From: Vibrio nereis NBRC 15637
Lineage (GTDB): Bacteria; Pseudomonadota; Gammaproteobacteria; Enterobacterales; Vibrionaceae
Direction of reading: 5' to 3'
NCBI RefSeq assembly: GCF_001591105.1
Contig: NZ_BCUD01000008.1
Location: forward strand, 143,865 to 207,864
Length of the DNA stretch: 64,000 nt
Shown here: positions 17,977-29,326 of the stretch, piece after piece
Position numbering within the stretch: the first letter of the stretch is position 1
Layout: every line of letters starts with the position of its first letter
Program-made: the position numbers and the translations under genes
Notes under the pieces: model-generated
Told to the model about the DNA's origin: nothing
What the model saw: the letters and a program-made list of their open reading frames with translations, nothing else
Databases searched by the model: none

Positions 17977-18003
17977 GGGAGAAGTACTAGATAGCCTTCT
18001 CCC
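17977..18003. terminator. Hairpin between small ORF and focA
   Basis: GGGAGAAG (17977-17984) pairs with CTTCTCCC (17996-18003) between two converging genes. T runs are weak on both sides, so termination is plausible rather than certain. Confidence 0.55.
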
Positions 18004-18014
18004 AAGAATATTCA

Positions 18015-18860
18015 TTAATCACGCAAGTAGATCAACCAATACCACATCCCAACAAAAACGCCCCCACCTATGATATTGCCTAAGGTCACTGGCACTAAGT
18101 TGTTCAGAATGAAGTCCACCATATTGAGATCCGCGTAATCGGCAATGTTAGCCCCTGTCATCTGCCAGAACTCTGCGGGCGCGAAATTCTTTATCCCAAT
18201 CGCCAACGGCACTTGGAACATATTGGCAATACAGTGCTCGAAACCTGCTGATACAAACATCGCAACAGGCAAGACCATCACCGCTATTTTGTCAGTCAGT
18301 GTGCGAGCACTGAATGTCATCCAAACCGCAATACACACAAGCACATTACACATAACACCTAGGGCAACCGCTGACAAAAACGTGTGGTGCAATTTGTGCT
18401 GAGAGATAGCCATCGCGTTTAAGCCTACTTGGCCATGGTCAAACATATATTGTTTCGTCAGCAGCATACATACAACCAGTAGAGAGGCACCAACCAAGTT
18501 GCCACCATAGACCACGGCCCAGTTTTTAAACAACATCTTCCAAGTAATTTTACCACTCGCACGAGCAACCAACGTCAGCACCGAACTGGTAAATAGCTCT
18601 CCACCTGTCACAACAACAAGGATCAAGCCTAAACTGAAGGCCAATCCACCGATCAGACGAGTCATTCCCCAAGGTAAATCAGCGGCACCTGTCGTGACGA
18701 TGGTATAAAAAACAAAAGCAATGCCTATGTGCAGGCCGGCAGAAATTGCCAATAAAAAAGACTTAGCAGGATCTTTGGTTGCTTTTCCCACCCCTACTTC
18801 TGCGGCACGCTCAGCCATTTGTGGGGGAAGCAAAGAATCGAATTGATTAAGGTTCATCAT
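18015..18860 (-). CDS. focA: Formate channel FocA (FNT family)
   Basis: FNT-family proteins are pentameric channels; FocA moves formate across the inner membrane during fermentation. The 281-aa product follows E. coli FocA along its length: FDSLLPPQMAERAAEVGVGK at the start, six membrane helices, the pore motif VMVLPVAMFVSAGFEHCIANM with the conserved histidine, and the C-terminal VTLGNIIGGG. The frame is open to 18881; I use the ATG at 18860 (the next codon, 18857, is also ATG) by analogy with FocA length. The usual partner pflB is not adjacent. A nitrite channel (NirC) is the alternative, but similarity is closer to FocA. Confidence 0.87.
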   Translation of the reverse strand: MMNLNQFDSLLPPQMAERAAEVGVGKATKDPAKSFLLAISAGLHIGIAFVFYTIVTTGAADLPWGMTRLIGGLAFSLGLILVVVTGGELFTSSVLTLVARASGKITWKMLFKNWAVVYGGNLVGASLLVVCMLLTKQYMFDHGQVGLNAMAISQHKLHHTFLSAVALGVMCNVLVCIAVWMTFSARTLTDKIAVMVLPVAMFVSAGFEHCIANMFQVPLAIGIKNFAPAEFWQMTGANIADYADLNMVDFILNNLVPVTLGNIIGGGVFVGMWYWLIYLRD

Positions 18861-19325
18861 TATGGAAACATTTTGAAACATACGGACACTGGGCGCGGAT
18901 AATTACTCGAAAAGTGATCAATTTCAAGCATTATATAGCGCGCTAGATAGAATAGTTCTTAATTCCAATTTTTATCACAATGACCTACAGTTTAATCAAT
19001 ATTAAAATTAATAAGCAAAGATCAAAGAAATTTTATTTTAATCTAATTATCAGTAACTTAATTACGGAACACTATTCATAAGTCTTATTAATTCGCCACT
19101 TAACCTTAATCATTTCAATTAATACTATTTTAACTAAAAACAGCCCCTGCCCTTACGCAAGATTATTACACCATTCTTGATGACAAGTTATGTTACCAAC
19201 ATGTATTACGAGTGTTTTTATTCTCAATAAATTCATGGCCCAGCTAACACTTCTATTCAAAGGTAATTGCTGCAAAACAAGGGGCGAACTATGGTGAGAA
19301 TATCTGTTCCAATAAGGATTTAGCA
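18861..19325. other. AT-rich intergenic region upstream of focA
   Basis: No gene is visible in this 465-bp stretch. It should contain the focA promoter and that of the 77-aa gene at 19326. Several FNR half-sites (TTGAT) occur, for example near 18917 and 18996 on the minus strand, but none has the matching second half. Confidence 0.5.
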
Positions 19326-19559
19326 ATGAAGTACACTCCAGATCACCTCGCAGAACTTAACCTTTTGCTCCAGTTTGATATCAGCAGTTCGGCCACAGGA
19401 ATCAAAGTACACAACGACGCTTCTGAAGAAATGCAAGCCGCAGTACAGCGCCTGTATGCCAAAAATCTATGTACTCTGCCAGACGGTGGCTACCTAACTG
19501 ACGAAGGTATCGAGGTTGCCGAGCAAGCAGACAAAGTACTCCGTGTACTTTCCAGTTAA
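19326..19559 (+). CDS. Conserved hypothetical protein, TIGR02647 type
   Basis: This 77-aa soluble protein (MKYTPDHLAELNLLLQFDIS... ending LRVLSS) fits the small conserved TIGR02647 family found in Vibrio, Pseudomonas and relatives. It appears to be a compact alpha/beta or winged-helix-like fold, with the pattern TLPDGGYLTDEGIEVAEQAD near the C-terminus, but no function is established. The start has an AAGGA ribosome site. It is monocistronic, followed by a strong terminator shared with the PACE gene. Confidence 0.75.
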   Translation: MKYTPDHLAELNLLLQFDISSSATGIKVHNDASEEMQAAVQRLYAKNLCTLPDGGYLTDEGIEVAEQADKVLRVLSS

Positions 19560-19577
19560 ATTGTCTCTACAAAATAG

Positions 19578-19608
19578 AATAAAGGGCCAGATAGGCCCTT
19601 TATTTTTA
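19578..19608. terminator. Bidirectional terminator
   Basis: AATAAAGGGCC pairs with GGCCCTTTATT around a 5-base loop, flanked by A and T runs, between the converging 77-aa gene and the PACE gene. Confidence 0.85.
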
Positions 19609-19658
19609 TTTACCTTTTCCTCTATGTTTTTTTACGCCTTTCTTACTCGCTGGCAGAA

Positions 19659-20087
19659 CTACCGCTTGTCTTCTATTCCCAACACCAGCTTATATGGCTG
19701 ATATTTATCAAACCACCAGTTAAAAGCGAGCGCGTAAAAAAAGAAGAATGCTAAAAACCCAGCTTCAAGTAACATCGCGTTCATCAAACTTATCCCCAAA
19801 AACCAAGCAATCACAGGCACAGTGATGAAGATCAGGCCGCCTTCAAACCCTAAAGTGTGGGCGATCCTCTTTTGCAATGATCGTTGCACGCGATCTTGAC
19901 CAAACAAGCGATCAAACATCATGTTGTAGTAGTAGTTCCAAAACACGGTAAACAGGCTCAGGCCAACCCCAACCAGCGCTATGTCGCTAGCGCCTTTTCC
20001 TGTCACGATAGCCGAAACAGGAATGACAATCGCTAATGCAATCGCTTCAAATAATACCGCGTGAAACACTCTTTCTTTGGATGTCAT
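19659..20087 (-). CDS. PACE-family multidrug/biocide efflux protein
   Basis: Proteobacterial antimicrobial compound efflux (PACE) proteins such as AceI export chlorhexidine and polyamines using the proton gradient. The 142-aa protein has four membrane helices as two tandem bacterial transmembrane pairs: first at about 5-28 and 38-60, second at about 77-98 and 105-125. The first helix has FHAVLFEAIAL with a membrane glutamate at residue 14, matching the position essential in AceI; NWWFDKYQPYKL is typical of the end. The start chosen is ATG at 20087 (MTSKERV); an upstream GTG and a preceding ATG are alternatives. A LysR regulator is encoded divergently, 87 bp away. Confidence 0.88.
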   Translation of the reverse strand: MTSKERVFHAVLFEAIALAIVIPVSAIVTGKGASDIALVGVGLSLFTVFWNYYYNMMFDRLFGQDRVQRSLQKRIAHTLGFEGGLIFITVPVIAWFLGISLMNAMLLEAGFLAFFFFYALAFNWWFDKYQPYKLVLGIEDKR

Positions 20088-20174
20088 CATTACTCTCACT
20101 TTTCCGATTTCGTTGCGCTTATTATCATCAATATTTAAGATGCTTAATAATTAGATAGCATCAGTAAAAGTGAT

Positions 20175-21059
20175 ATGTTTAGCATCGAACAACTCCAAGC
20201 TTTTGTCGCTACTGTTGAGCAAGGCTCATTTTCTGCCGCCGCGCGTACGCTCAATAAGGTACAATCGGCCATTAGCCAGCACATCATCAATTTGGAAATA
20301 GACAGCGGTTTCCCTCTCTTCAACCGAGAGGGGCGCTACCCAGTATTGACCGAAGAAGGCAAACAGCTGTTACCCTACGCGCAAGCAACGTTGCAGCAGC
20401 ACAACCGCTTAAAACAGAGCGCAGAGCAAATTTTCAAACAAGAGCATACTGATCTTTGTATCGCTATTGATGAGGGCATTCCTCTCAATCGCTTGTCGGA
20501 TGCAATCAGTCAAGTAAGCACTCGCTATCCTGGTGTTAACTTTGAATTATTGTCTGCATCGAGTGTCGATATTATTGAACTAGTGGAATCGAAGCGGGCT
20601 TCTACTGGTTTGCTGTTCTCAGAGGTCGATTTACCTACTGGGATTGACTTTGAGTCCGTGGGCAGTATCCAATTCGACGTCTATGTTTCAAGCAAGCATC
20701 CCCTTGCACAATCCACATCTGATAACTTGGAGACACTGACCCTCTTTCGTCAATTACTCATTCGCTCCAAAACCAGTAAAACCAGCAGCTTCCAGAAAGC
20801 ATATAGCCCAAATGTGTGGTACGCAGATAACTACTACATTCTGATGGATTTAGTTGCCAAAGGCTTTGGCTGGGGAGTACTGCCAAGCCATATGGTTCAA
20901 CCCTTGTTAGCGTCCGGCGAAATCATCCGAGTGCCAGTAAAATTTAAACAATTAACTTGGCATGCTAATGTAGACGTTATACAGCACCCTGCATTCAGCG
21001 CTTTACCCATTCACAGCATGCTGAGAGCAGAAATACGCAACCTATTAACAGGGAGTTAA
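20175..21059 (+). CDS. LysR-family transcriptional regulator
   Basis: The 294-aa protein has the LysR winged helix-turn-helix at residues 1-60 (FSIEQLQAFVATVEQGSFSA, then AARTLNKVQSAISQHIINLE) and a periplasmic-binding-protein-like effector domain from about residue 88 to the end. It is divergent from the PACE efflux gene, an arrangement common for LysR regulators and the transporter they control. The downstream SDR gene begins 2 bp after its stop. Its effector is unknown; polyamines or a biocide are guesses from the neighbour. Confidence 0.9.
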   Translation: MFSIEQLQAFVATVEQGSFSAAARTLNKVQSAISQHIINLEIDSGFPLFNREGRYPVLTEEGKQLLPYAQATLQQHNRLKQSAEQIFKQEHTDLCIAIDEGIPLNRLSDAISQVSTRYPGVNFELLSASSVDIIELVESKRASTGLLFSEVDLPTGIDFESVGSIQFDVYVSSKHPLAQSTSDNLETLTLFRQLLIRSKTSKTSSFQKAYSPNVWYADNYYILMDLVAKGFGWGVLPSHMVQPLLASGEIIRVPVKFKQLTWHANVDVIQHPAFSALPIHSMLRAEIRNLLTGS

Positions 21060-21061
21060 GT

Positions 21062-21886
21062 GTGAAGACGATAACTATAGTTGGTGGAGGATGGCTTGGC
21101 CGCCCTCTTGCGCACTACCTTGAAACGATCGGACATAAAGTTTTTGTAAGCAAAACGTCGATAGAAGGTGTCAATGCACTGGAAAGGGAGCACCTTAGAG
21201 CATTCCAACTTAATCTGGACGACGACGTGGCATTGGTAAAAGAACCTTTGCTCGAAAGACATTCTGATATCGTTATCGGTTGTTTTCCACCAGGCTTTCG
21301 AAAAGGCCAAGGCGCCGAATACGCAGTGCAGTGGAAAAAGCTGGTAGACGCGTGTCAACATGCAAAAGCAACACGTATCGTTATGGTGAGCTCAACAACC
21401 GTCTACCCAAATCAAGCGAAAGAGATGGCCGAAGAGGACGCGGCACTTGAGTTAGCGAGCGACAATGATGCTTTTTCAGCTAACGCTAAAATTATGCTGC
21501 AAGCTGAGCAATACGTGAAGGAGTCAGGTATCCCTTACGGCATTGTTCGTTGTAGTGGCTTAGTGGGCCCAGATCGTCATCCATCTCGATTCGCGTCGAA
21601 ATTGAAGCAAGTCAGCGATCTCGCGCCAGCTAATATGCTGCATTTAACCGATGCTATCGGCGCAGTAAGTTTTGTTTCGACTATGGAGAAAAGCGTGGTG
21701 GTAAATGCGACAACGCCAAATACCGTTAGCAAAGCAGAGTTTTACCAAGCAGCACTGAACAGTGTGGGCTCTGACGAGAACTTACCTCCGATTGTACATA
21801 TTGCTGACAAACGCATTCTGGCCGATTTGCTTATGGATCTGGGCTATCGTTTCCACCACCAGCATACACTTGAATTAGTCGAATAG
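21062..21886 (+). CDS. YeeZ-like NAD(P)-binding SDR protein
   Basis: The 274-aa protein is an extended short-chain dehydrogenase/epimerase-like protein resembling E. coli YeeZ. The nucleotide-binding motif is IVGGGWLGRPLAHYL (6-20), a GxGxxG variant (GGGWLG); further motifs are VMVSSTTVYP and VRCSGLVGPDRHPSRF. The start is GTG at 21062 directly behind the LysR stop codon, with the ribosome site inside the previous gene, so it is probably translated from the same mRNA. Substrate is unknown. A YdcF-like gene follows after 7 bp. Confidence 0.82.
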   Translation: MKTITIVGGGWLGRPLAHYLETIGHKVFVSKTSIEGVNALEREHLRAFQLNLDDDVALVKEPLLERHSDIVIGCFPPGFRKGQGAEYAVQWKKLVDACQHAKATRIVMVSSTTVYPNQAKEMAEEDAALELASDNDAFSANAKIMLQAEQYVKESGIPYGIVRCSGLVGPDRHPSRFASKLKQVSDLAPANMLHLTDAIGAVSFVSTMEKSVVVNATTPNTVSKAEFYQAALNSVGSDENLPPIVHIADKRILADLLMDLGYRFHHQHTLELVE

Positions 21887-21893
21887 GTCAATC

Positions 21894-22526
21894 ATGAAGC
21901 TATACCAGCATATTGAAAACTTGTGGGCCTATATGCAGCTAGACGATAGCCTGATCAAATCGGATTGTATTTTCGTGCTTGGTAGCAACGACATTCGGGT
22001 CGCCGAGTATGCAGCCGGTCTTTACCTTGACGGTTGGGCTGGAAAATTGGCTTTTTCGGGCGGCGTCGGCAGGTTAACTGAAGGGGTGTTTGAACAGACT
22101 GAAGCAGAAACGTTTGCTCAAATTGCGCTAGATATGGGCGTACCTAGTAAGGATATTCTGATCGAAAACCAAGCAACCAACACGGGTGAAAACATTTTGT
22201 TCACAGCCCAGTTATTTGAACATAGCCAACTAACATTCGATCGGCTTATTTTGGTTCAAAAACCTTATATGGAAAGAAGAACCTACGCGACGTTCAAGAA
22301 GCAGTGGCCCACTAAATTCGAGAGTGTTGTGGTGACATCACCCAAGATAGCGTTTCATGACTACTTTAATGATGAGATAGACATTGATACGACAATCAGA
22401 GCCATGCTTGGTGATTTCGAGAGAATTAAATCTTACCCTGCGCTTGGTTTCCAAATCGAACAGCATGTCCCTGAGGACGTTGAAGTATCTTACCAAGCAC
22501 TCAAAGCCGCGTTTGATCAGGTTTGA
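21894..22526 (+). CDS. YdcF family (DUF218) protein
   Basis: The 210-aa protein belongs to the DUF218/YdcF family, soluble proteins with a Rossmann-like fold; E. coli YdcF binds S-adenosylmethionine but its reaction is unknown. Family motifs are CIFVLGSNDIRVAEYA, KLAFSGGVGRLT, ILIENQATNTGENI and LVQKPYMERRT. There is no membrane segment, unlike ElyC, the other DUF218 protein in this window. It is the third gene of the LysR-SDR-YdcF unit and ends within a run of 10-bp direct repeats. Confidence 0.85.
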   Translation: MKLYQHIENLWAYMQLDDSLIKSDCIFVLGSNDIRVAEYAAGLYLDGWAGKLAFSGGVGRLTEGVFEQTEAETFAQIALDMGVPSKDILIENQATNTGENILFTAQLFEHSQLTFDRLILVQKPYMERRTYATFKKQWPTKFESVVVTSPKIAFHDYFNDEIDIDTTIRAMLGDFERIKSYPALGFQIEQHVPEDVEVSYQALKAAFDQV

Positions 22527-22540
22527 TCAGGTTTGATTGA
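22511..22540 (+). repeat. Tandem 10-bp repeat over the stop codon of the YdcF-like gene
   Basis: GTTTGATCAG occurs twice exactly (22511-22530), followed by a third imperfect copy GTTTGATTGA. The stop codon TGA lies in the second copy. Gain or loss of one unit would shift the frame only at the extreme C-terminus. Confidence 0.8.
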
Positions 22541-22562
22541 TTTAAGGTCACATCTAGTAATA

Positions 22563-22592
22563 AAAAAGCCAGATAGAATAATCTGGCTTTTC
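22563..22592. terminator. Bidirectional terminator between YdcF-like gene and clpA
   Basis: AAAAGCCAGAT pairs with ATCTGGCTTTT around a short loop, with A and T runs at both ends. Confidence 0.85.
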
Positions 22593-22608
22593 AATTTAGT
22601 TCGCAGTT

Positions 22609-24882
22609 CTAGTGTATAGCAGCTTCTTTCTCACTCAGATACTGAAACTTCAGTTCATCATCTTTGAGCTCGACTTTCACCGTACCACCATCAATCAGGG
22701 AACCGAACAGCAATTCGTTGGCCAGAGGTTTCTTCAACTGGTCCTGAATAACTCGTCCCATTGGTCTTGCACCCATGGCTTTATCATAACCTTTCAATGC
22801 TAACCAATGGCGAGCATCGTCGGATACTTCCAGAGAAACACCACGAACATCAAGCTGTGCCTGGAGCTCCACAATGAACTTATCAACCACCTGATGAATA
22901 ACATGCTCATCAAGGCTGTTGAACCAGATAATATTATCCAAACGGTTACGAAACTCAGGAGTGAAGACTTTCTTAATCTCAGCCATGGCATCGTGGCTAT
23001 GATCTTGCTGGATCAAGCCGATCGATTTCTTAACGGTTTCCTGTACACCCGCGTTTGTGGTCATGACCAAGATGACATTACGGAAATCCGCCTTGCGACC
23101 ATTGTTGTCAGTCAGTGTACCGTTATCCATAACCTGAAGTAACAAGTTAAAGATATCAGGGTGAGCTTTCTCAATCTCATCGAGCAGCACAACCGCGTGA
23201 GGGTGTTTGATTACCGCATCGGTCAACAAACCACCTTGGTCGTAACCAACATAGCCAGGAGGCGCACCGATAAGTCGACTCACTGAATGACGCTCGCCAT
23301 ATTCAGACATATCAAATCGGAGTAGCTCAATACCCATCAATTTAGACAACTGAACCGTCACCTCTGTCTTACCCACACCAGTAGGGCCAGCAAATAAGAA
23401 CGAACCAACGGGTTTATTATCAGCACCCAATCCAGCACGGGTTAGCTTAATGGCTTCGCTGAGTACATCAATGGCATTGTCTTGGCCGAATACCAGCATC
23501 TTCATCTTCTTGCTAAGATTCTGAAGAACTTCTTTGTCAGACGACGAGACGGATTTCTCAGGGATGCGTGCCATTTTGGCAACCATCGCCTCAATATCCG
23601 CAACCCCCACTGTTTTCTTTCGACGGCTGGCTGGCGCTAGACGGCTACGAGCACCGGCTTCATCGATTACGTCAATGGCTTTATCGGGTAAGTGACGCTC
23701 ATTGATGTATTTCGCGGACAGTTCTACCGCCGCACGAAGCGCCTTGTTGGTATAACGAACTTCGTGGTGTGCTTCATATTTTGGTTTTAGACCCATCAAG
23801 ATTTTGGTTGTGTCATCAACCGATGGTTCAACAACATCAATTTTTTGGAAACGACGAGACAATGCACGCTCTTTCTCAAAAATATTGTTGTATTCCTGAT
23901 AAGTTGTTGAACCAATGCAACGCAGTTTACCGCTACTTAGCAACGGTTTGATAAGGTTTGCCGCATCAACTTGACCACCTGATGCTGCGCCAGCACCAAT
24001 GATGGTGTGAATTTCATCAATAAATAGGATCGCGTCACTTTCTTTCTCCAGTTGCTTCAAAATAGCTTTGAAACGTTTCTCGAAGTCACCACGATACTTA
24101 GTGCCTGCCAGCAATGAACCAATATCTAGCGAGTAAATAACGCTGTCTTTGATAATCTCAGGCACCTGGCCTTCAACAATTCTCCACGCCAAACCTTCGG
24201 CAATAGCGGTTTTACCTACGCCCGCTTCACCCACCAACAATGGGTTGTTTTTACGGCGACGGCAAAGTACTTGAATTGTGCGTTCTAGCTCTTTCTCGCG
24301 GCCAATCAACGGGTCAATTTGGCCTTGTTGCGCGAGTTGATTCAGGTTCGTTGCAAAACTCTCTAGTCGCTCTTCAGAATTCACTTCTTCCACATTGCTA
24401 TCGCTGCTGAATGAGTCAGAGGAAGACGCATCATCACCTTGGCTAGAAGCCTTAGTGATACCGTGAGAAATAAAGTTAACGATATCTAAGCGACTAATAT
24501 CATTCTTTTTCAATAGGTAAGCTGCGTGTGATTCTTGTTCACTGAAAATTGCCACCAAGACGTTGGCGCCAGTGACTTCACTGCGTCCAGAGGACTGAAC
24601 ATGGAATACCGCACGCTGTAGTACTCGCTGGAAACTCAAAGTCGGCTGAGTTTCACGAGATTCGTCATTTTCAGGAATGAGAGGTGTTGTTTGATCAATA
24701 AAAATATCAAGCTCATTGCGCAGTGCTTCAATGTCTGCTTGACAGGCTTGTAGTGCCTCTCTCGCTGCATCGTTTTCCAACAATGCTAACAGGAGGTGCT
24801 CGACAGTCATGAACTCATGTCGTTTATCACGAGCGCGGGAAAACGCGCTGTTTAGGCTCGACTCTAATTCTTTATTCAGCAT
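22609..24882 (-). CDS. clpA: ATP-dependent Clp protease ATPase subunit ClpA
   Basis: ClpA is the HSP100 unfoldase that feeds substrates, including N-degron proteins delivered by ClpS, to the ClpP peptidase. The 757-aa protein has an N-terminal double-repeat domain (about 1-145), a first AAA+ domain with Walker A GEAGVGKT and Walker [11 protein letters not shown], and a second with GPTGVGKT and [12 protein letters not shown]. The internal IGL-containing loop (SIGLIQQD) that contacts ClpP is present. It lies 41 bp after clpS on the same strand, as in E. coli. Confidence 0.97.
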   Translation of the reverse strand: MLNKELESSLNSAFSRARDKRHEFMTVEHLLLALLENDAAREALQACQADIEALRNELDIFIDQTTPLIPENDESRETQPTLSFQRVLQRAVFHVQSSGRSEVTGANVLVAIFSEQESHAAYLLKKNDISRLDIVNFISHGITKASSQGDDASSSDSFSSDSNVEEVNSEERLESFATNLNQLAQQGQIDPLIGREKELERTIQVLCRRRKNNPLLVGEAGVGKTAIAEGLAWRIVEGQVPEIIKDSVIYSLDIGSLLAGTKYRGDFEKRFKAILKQLEKESDAILFIDEIHTIIGAGAASGGQVDAANLIKPLLSSGKLRCIGSTTYQEYNNIFEKERALSRRFQKIDVVEPSVDDTTKILMGLKPKYEAHHEVRYTNKALRAAVELSAKYINERHLPDKAIDVIDEAGARSRLAPASRRKKTVGVADIEAMVAKMARIPEKSVSSSDKEVLQNLSKKMKMLVFGQDNAIDVLSEAIKLTRAGLGADNKPVGSFLFAGPTGVGKTEVTVQLSKLMGIELLRFDMSEYGERHSVSRLIGAPPGYVGYDQGGLLTDAVIKHPHAVVLLDEIEKAHPDIFNLLLQVMDNGTLTDNNGRKADFRNVILVMTTNAGVQETVKKSIGLIQQDHSHDAMAEIKKVFTPEFRNRLDNIIWFNSLDEHVIHQVVDKFIVELQAQLDVRGVSLEVSDDARHWLALKGYDKAMGARPMGRVIQDQLKKPLANELLFGSLIDGGTVKVELKDDELKFQYLSEKEAAIH

Positions 24883-24923
24883 AAGGACCTCCTCAACAAC
24901 AACTCAAATAGCACGAGAAAACG

Positions 24924-25244
24924 CTAGGCCTGTTCCATCGTACATAGCAAAGGATGTTCGTTCTCCCTAGAATACATAGTGACTTGCGCTACCTTAGTTT
25001 CAGCAACCTCTGCGGTAAACGTTCCGCAAATGGCTTTACCGTCATAGTGCACTTTAAGCATCACTTGCGTTGCTTGGTCTGCATTCATTGAGAAAAAACG
25101 TTCCAAGATCTCAATTACAAAGTCCATCGGGGTGTAATCATCGTTGTTCAACACAACGTTATACATAGATGGCGGTTTTATTTTTGTTTTTTCTAACTCC
25201 AACAGATCGGAATCTGGAGTCACCCATTCAAAATGCTTGCTCAT
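24924..25244 (-). CDS. clpS: ClpA adaptor protein ClpS
   Basis: ClpS binds proteins with N-terminal Leu, Phe, Tyr or Trp and hands them to ClpAP. The 106-aa protein has a flexible start and the conserved core [20 protein letters not shown] with the Asn/Asp residues that contact the N-degron amino group, then the FFSMN and [20 protein letters not shown] segments. It precedes clpA in an operon. The tagging enzymes Aat and Bpt are encoded at 60.3-61.7 kb in this same window. Confidence 0.97.
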   Translation of the reverse strand: MSKHFEWVTPDSDLLELEKTKIKPPSMYNVVLNNDDYTPMDFVIEILERFFSMNADQATQVMLKVHYDGKAICGTFTAEVAETKVAQVTMYSRENEHPLLCTMEQA

Positions 25245-25708
25245 GATAAATCAGTGTTGATGTATAACTTTGTTTTAATTTTACCACTTCAAAGAGCAGA
25301 TGTTTTGAATTTAGTTCTTACATTAAGGGAAAAACAGTGTGAAATTTTCGTTTCCCATACTTAGAGACTAATCCACCAATTGTGTGGCTGCAAATAAAAG
25401 ATCTCTTACCGAGCAACTTTGTGTATCTAATTGATTAAAAAGAAGCCGAAAATTATTTTGTCGTGCATATACTCAATTAAATCCACCACCGTTAGTTACA
25501 AAAATGTAAATCTCAAAAGTGATTTGTTTGTAAATATGTAGACCCTAATACCTTTTTACTATTGACTGTATTCAATCATTAGCTAAATTGGTCAAATAGT
25601 GACTGAAAATTTGGCAGCGGCTGAATTAAAATTCACTTTTTGTTTACACGAGGTCACGTGTAGGCGTTCAAACAACATCAGTAACACAATGCATGAGGGA
25701 TGTATAGC
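25245..25708. promoter_or_regulatory. clpS-cspD divergent intergenic region
   Basis: This 464-bp AT-rich region separates the divergent clpS and cspD genes and must carry both promoters. A short dyad, TACACG...CGTGTA (25645-25662), lies about 50 bp upstream of cspD. No coding frame with credible features is seen. Confidence 0.5.
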
Positions 25709-25930
25709 ATGGCTACAGGTACAGTGAAATGGTTTAATAATGCCAAAGGATTTGGTTTTATCTGTCCGGAAGGTGAAGACGGAGATGTATTCGCTCACTA
25801 CTCAACAATTCAGATGGATGGGTACCGTACTCTGAAAGCAGGCCAACAAGTTACCTTTGAAGTGGAAGAGGGTCCAAAAGGCTATCACGCAAGTGTGGTA
25901 ACGCCAGTGGAAGCCCAACCAGCAAAATAA
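25709..25930 (+). CDS. cspD: Cold-shock-like protein CspD
   Basis: CspD is a cold-shock-domain protein that binds single-stranded DNA and inhibits replication in stationary phase in E. coli. The 73-aa protein has RNP1 (KGFGFI, 13-18) and RNP2 (VFAHY, 27-31), with the aromatic residues needed for nucleic-acid binding. An upstream in-frame ATG at 25700 adds three residues, but [18 protein letters not shown] is the family start, with a GAGGGA ribosome site. As in E. coli, it is divergent from clpS-clpA. Length and the short C-terminal tail fit CspD rather than CspA. Confidence 0.92.
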   Translation: MATGTVKWFNNAKGFGFICPEGEDGDVFAHYSTIQMDGYRTLKAGQQVTFEVEEGPKGYHASVVTPVEAQPAK

Positions 25931-25961
25931 TCCGCTGCCTAAAAAGTTAGAACGAAAACAC

Positions 25962-25990
25962 AAAAAACCCGCCTTTCGGCGGGTTTCTTT
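25962..25990. terminator. Bidirectional terminator between cspD and icd
   Basis: AAACCCGCC (25965-25973) pairs with GGCGGGTTT (25978-25986) around a TTTC loop, A-rich before and T-rich after. Confidence 0.9.
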
Positions 25991-26000
25991 GTTCTTGGTG

Positions 26001-28527
<2,527 letters not shown>

Positions 28528-29226
28528 ATGTCACTACGCTCACGCCGTGAGTCATCTAAGTCTTCATCCCGAGTGGGAAAACCCGGTTTTAAACGTCCAA
28601 ATTCAACACAACGAACCAAAAAACATTCGTCGCAGAATCGCCGTAAAACCGCTTCAAATAAGCCCAGAGTCGCGCCAGAAGATCGCAAGGTCATCATATT
28701 CAATAAGCCGTACGATACACTGAGCCAGTTCACAGATGGCGAAGGTCGCAAAACTCTCGCTGACTATATTGCGGTCAAAGATGTGTACGCGGCTGGCCGC
28801 CTTGATCGCGACAGTGAAGGCCTGATGGTGCTCACCAACGATGGTATCTTACAAGCGAAACTGACCCAGCCTAGCTCCAAGTCACCAAAAACTTATTGGG
28901 TTCAAGTCGATGGAGCACCAACCGAAGCAGACCTCGATAAGTTACGCAAAGGCGTTGAATTGAAAGATGGTATGACGCTACCAGCACAAGTGGAAATTAT
29001 GTCAGAGCCGCAAGTATGGGACAGAAATCCTCCCGTGCGATTTCGCGCCAATATACCCACTACGTGGCTGGCCATCACGATCATTGAGGGACGTAACCGC
29101 CAAGTACGCCGTATGACGGCAAATATCGGTTTCCCGACTCTGCGCCTGATTCGCTATTCAATGGGGGATATTACGCTTGATGAGTTACAACCCGGTGAAT
29201 GGAAAGAGATTAAATTATCAAACTAG
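28528..29226 (+). CDS. rluE: 23S rRNA pseudouridine(2457) synthase RluE
   Basis: RluE makes pseudouridine at position 2457 of 23S rRNA. The frame is open from 28426, but the ATG at 28528 has an AAGGT ribosome site and starts a basic tail ([20 protein letters not shown]), giving 232 aa. The core begins at [15 protein letters not shown]; the catalytic aspartate is in [19 protein letters not shown], and [20 protein letters not shown] is the conserved RsuA/RluE-family segment. There is no S4 domain, as expected for RluE. A terminator follows. Confidence 0.92.
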   Translation: MSLRSRRESSKSSSRVGKPGFKRPNSTQRTKKHSSQNRRKTASNKPRVAPEDRKVIIFNKPYDTLSQFTDGEGRKTLADYIAVKDVYAAGRLDRDSEGLMVLTNDGILQAKLTQPSSKSPKTYWVQVDGAPTEADLDKLRKGVELKDGMTLPAQVEIMSEPQVWDRNPPVRFRANIPTTWLAITIIEGRNRQVRRMTANIGFPTLRLIRYSMGDITLDELQPGEWKEIKLSN

Positions 29227-29270
29227 TACGTTGACTCTCTACACATCCTTCGAGATAAGAGCCAAAACTA

Positions 29271-29302
29271 AAAAAACGCCACTTCAAATGAAGTGGCGTT
29301 TT
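29271..29302. terminator. Bidirectional terminator between rluE and aspS
   Basis: AAAACGCCACTTC pairs with GAAGTGGCGTTTT around AAAT, a 13-bp stem with A and T flanks. Confidence 0.9.
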
Positions 29303-29326
29303 GAATTTTCTGACCTGAGCGTTGGT

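Noticed and set aside
18861..19325. FNR sites ahead of focA
   Set aside because: Only half-sites (TTGAT without a spaced ATCAA) were found, so no site is claimed.
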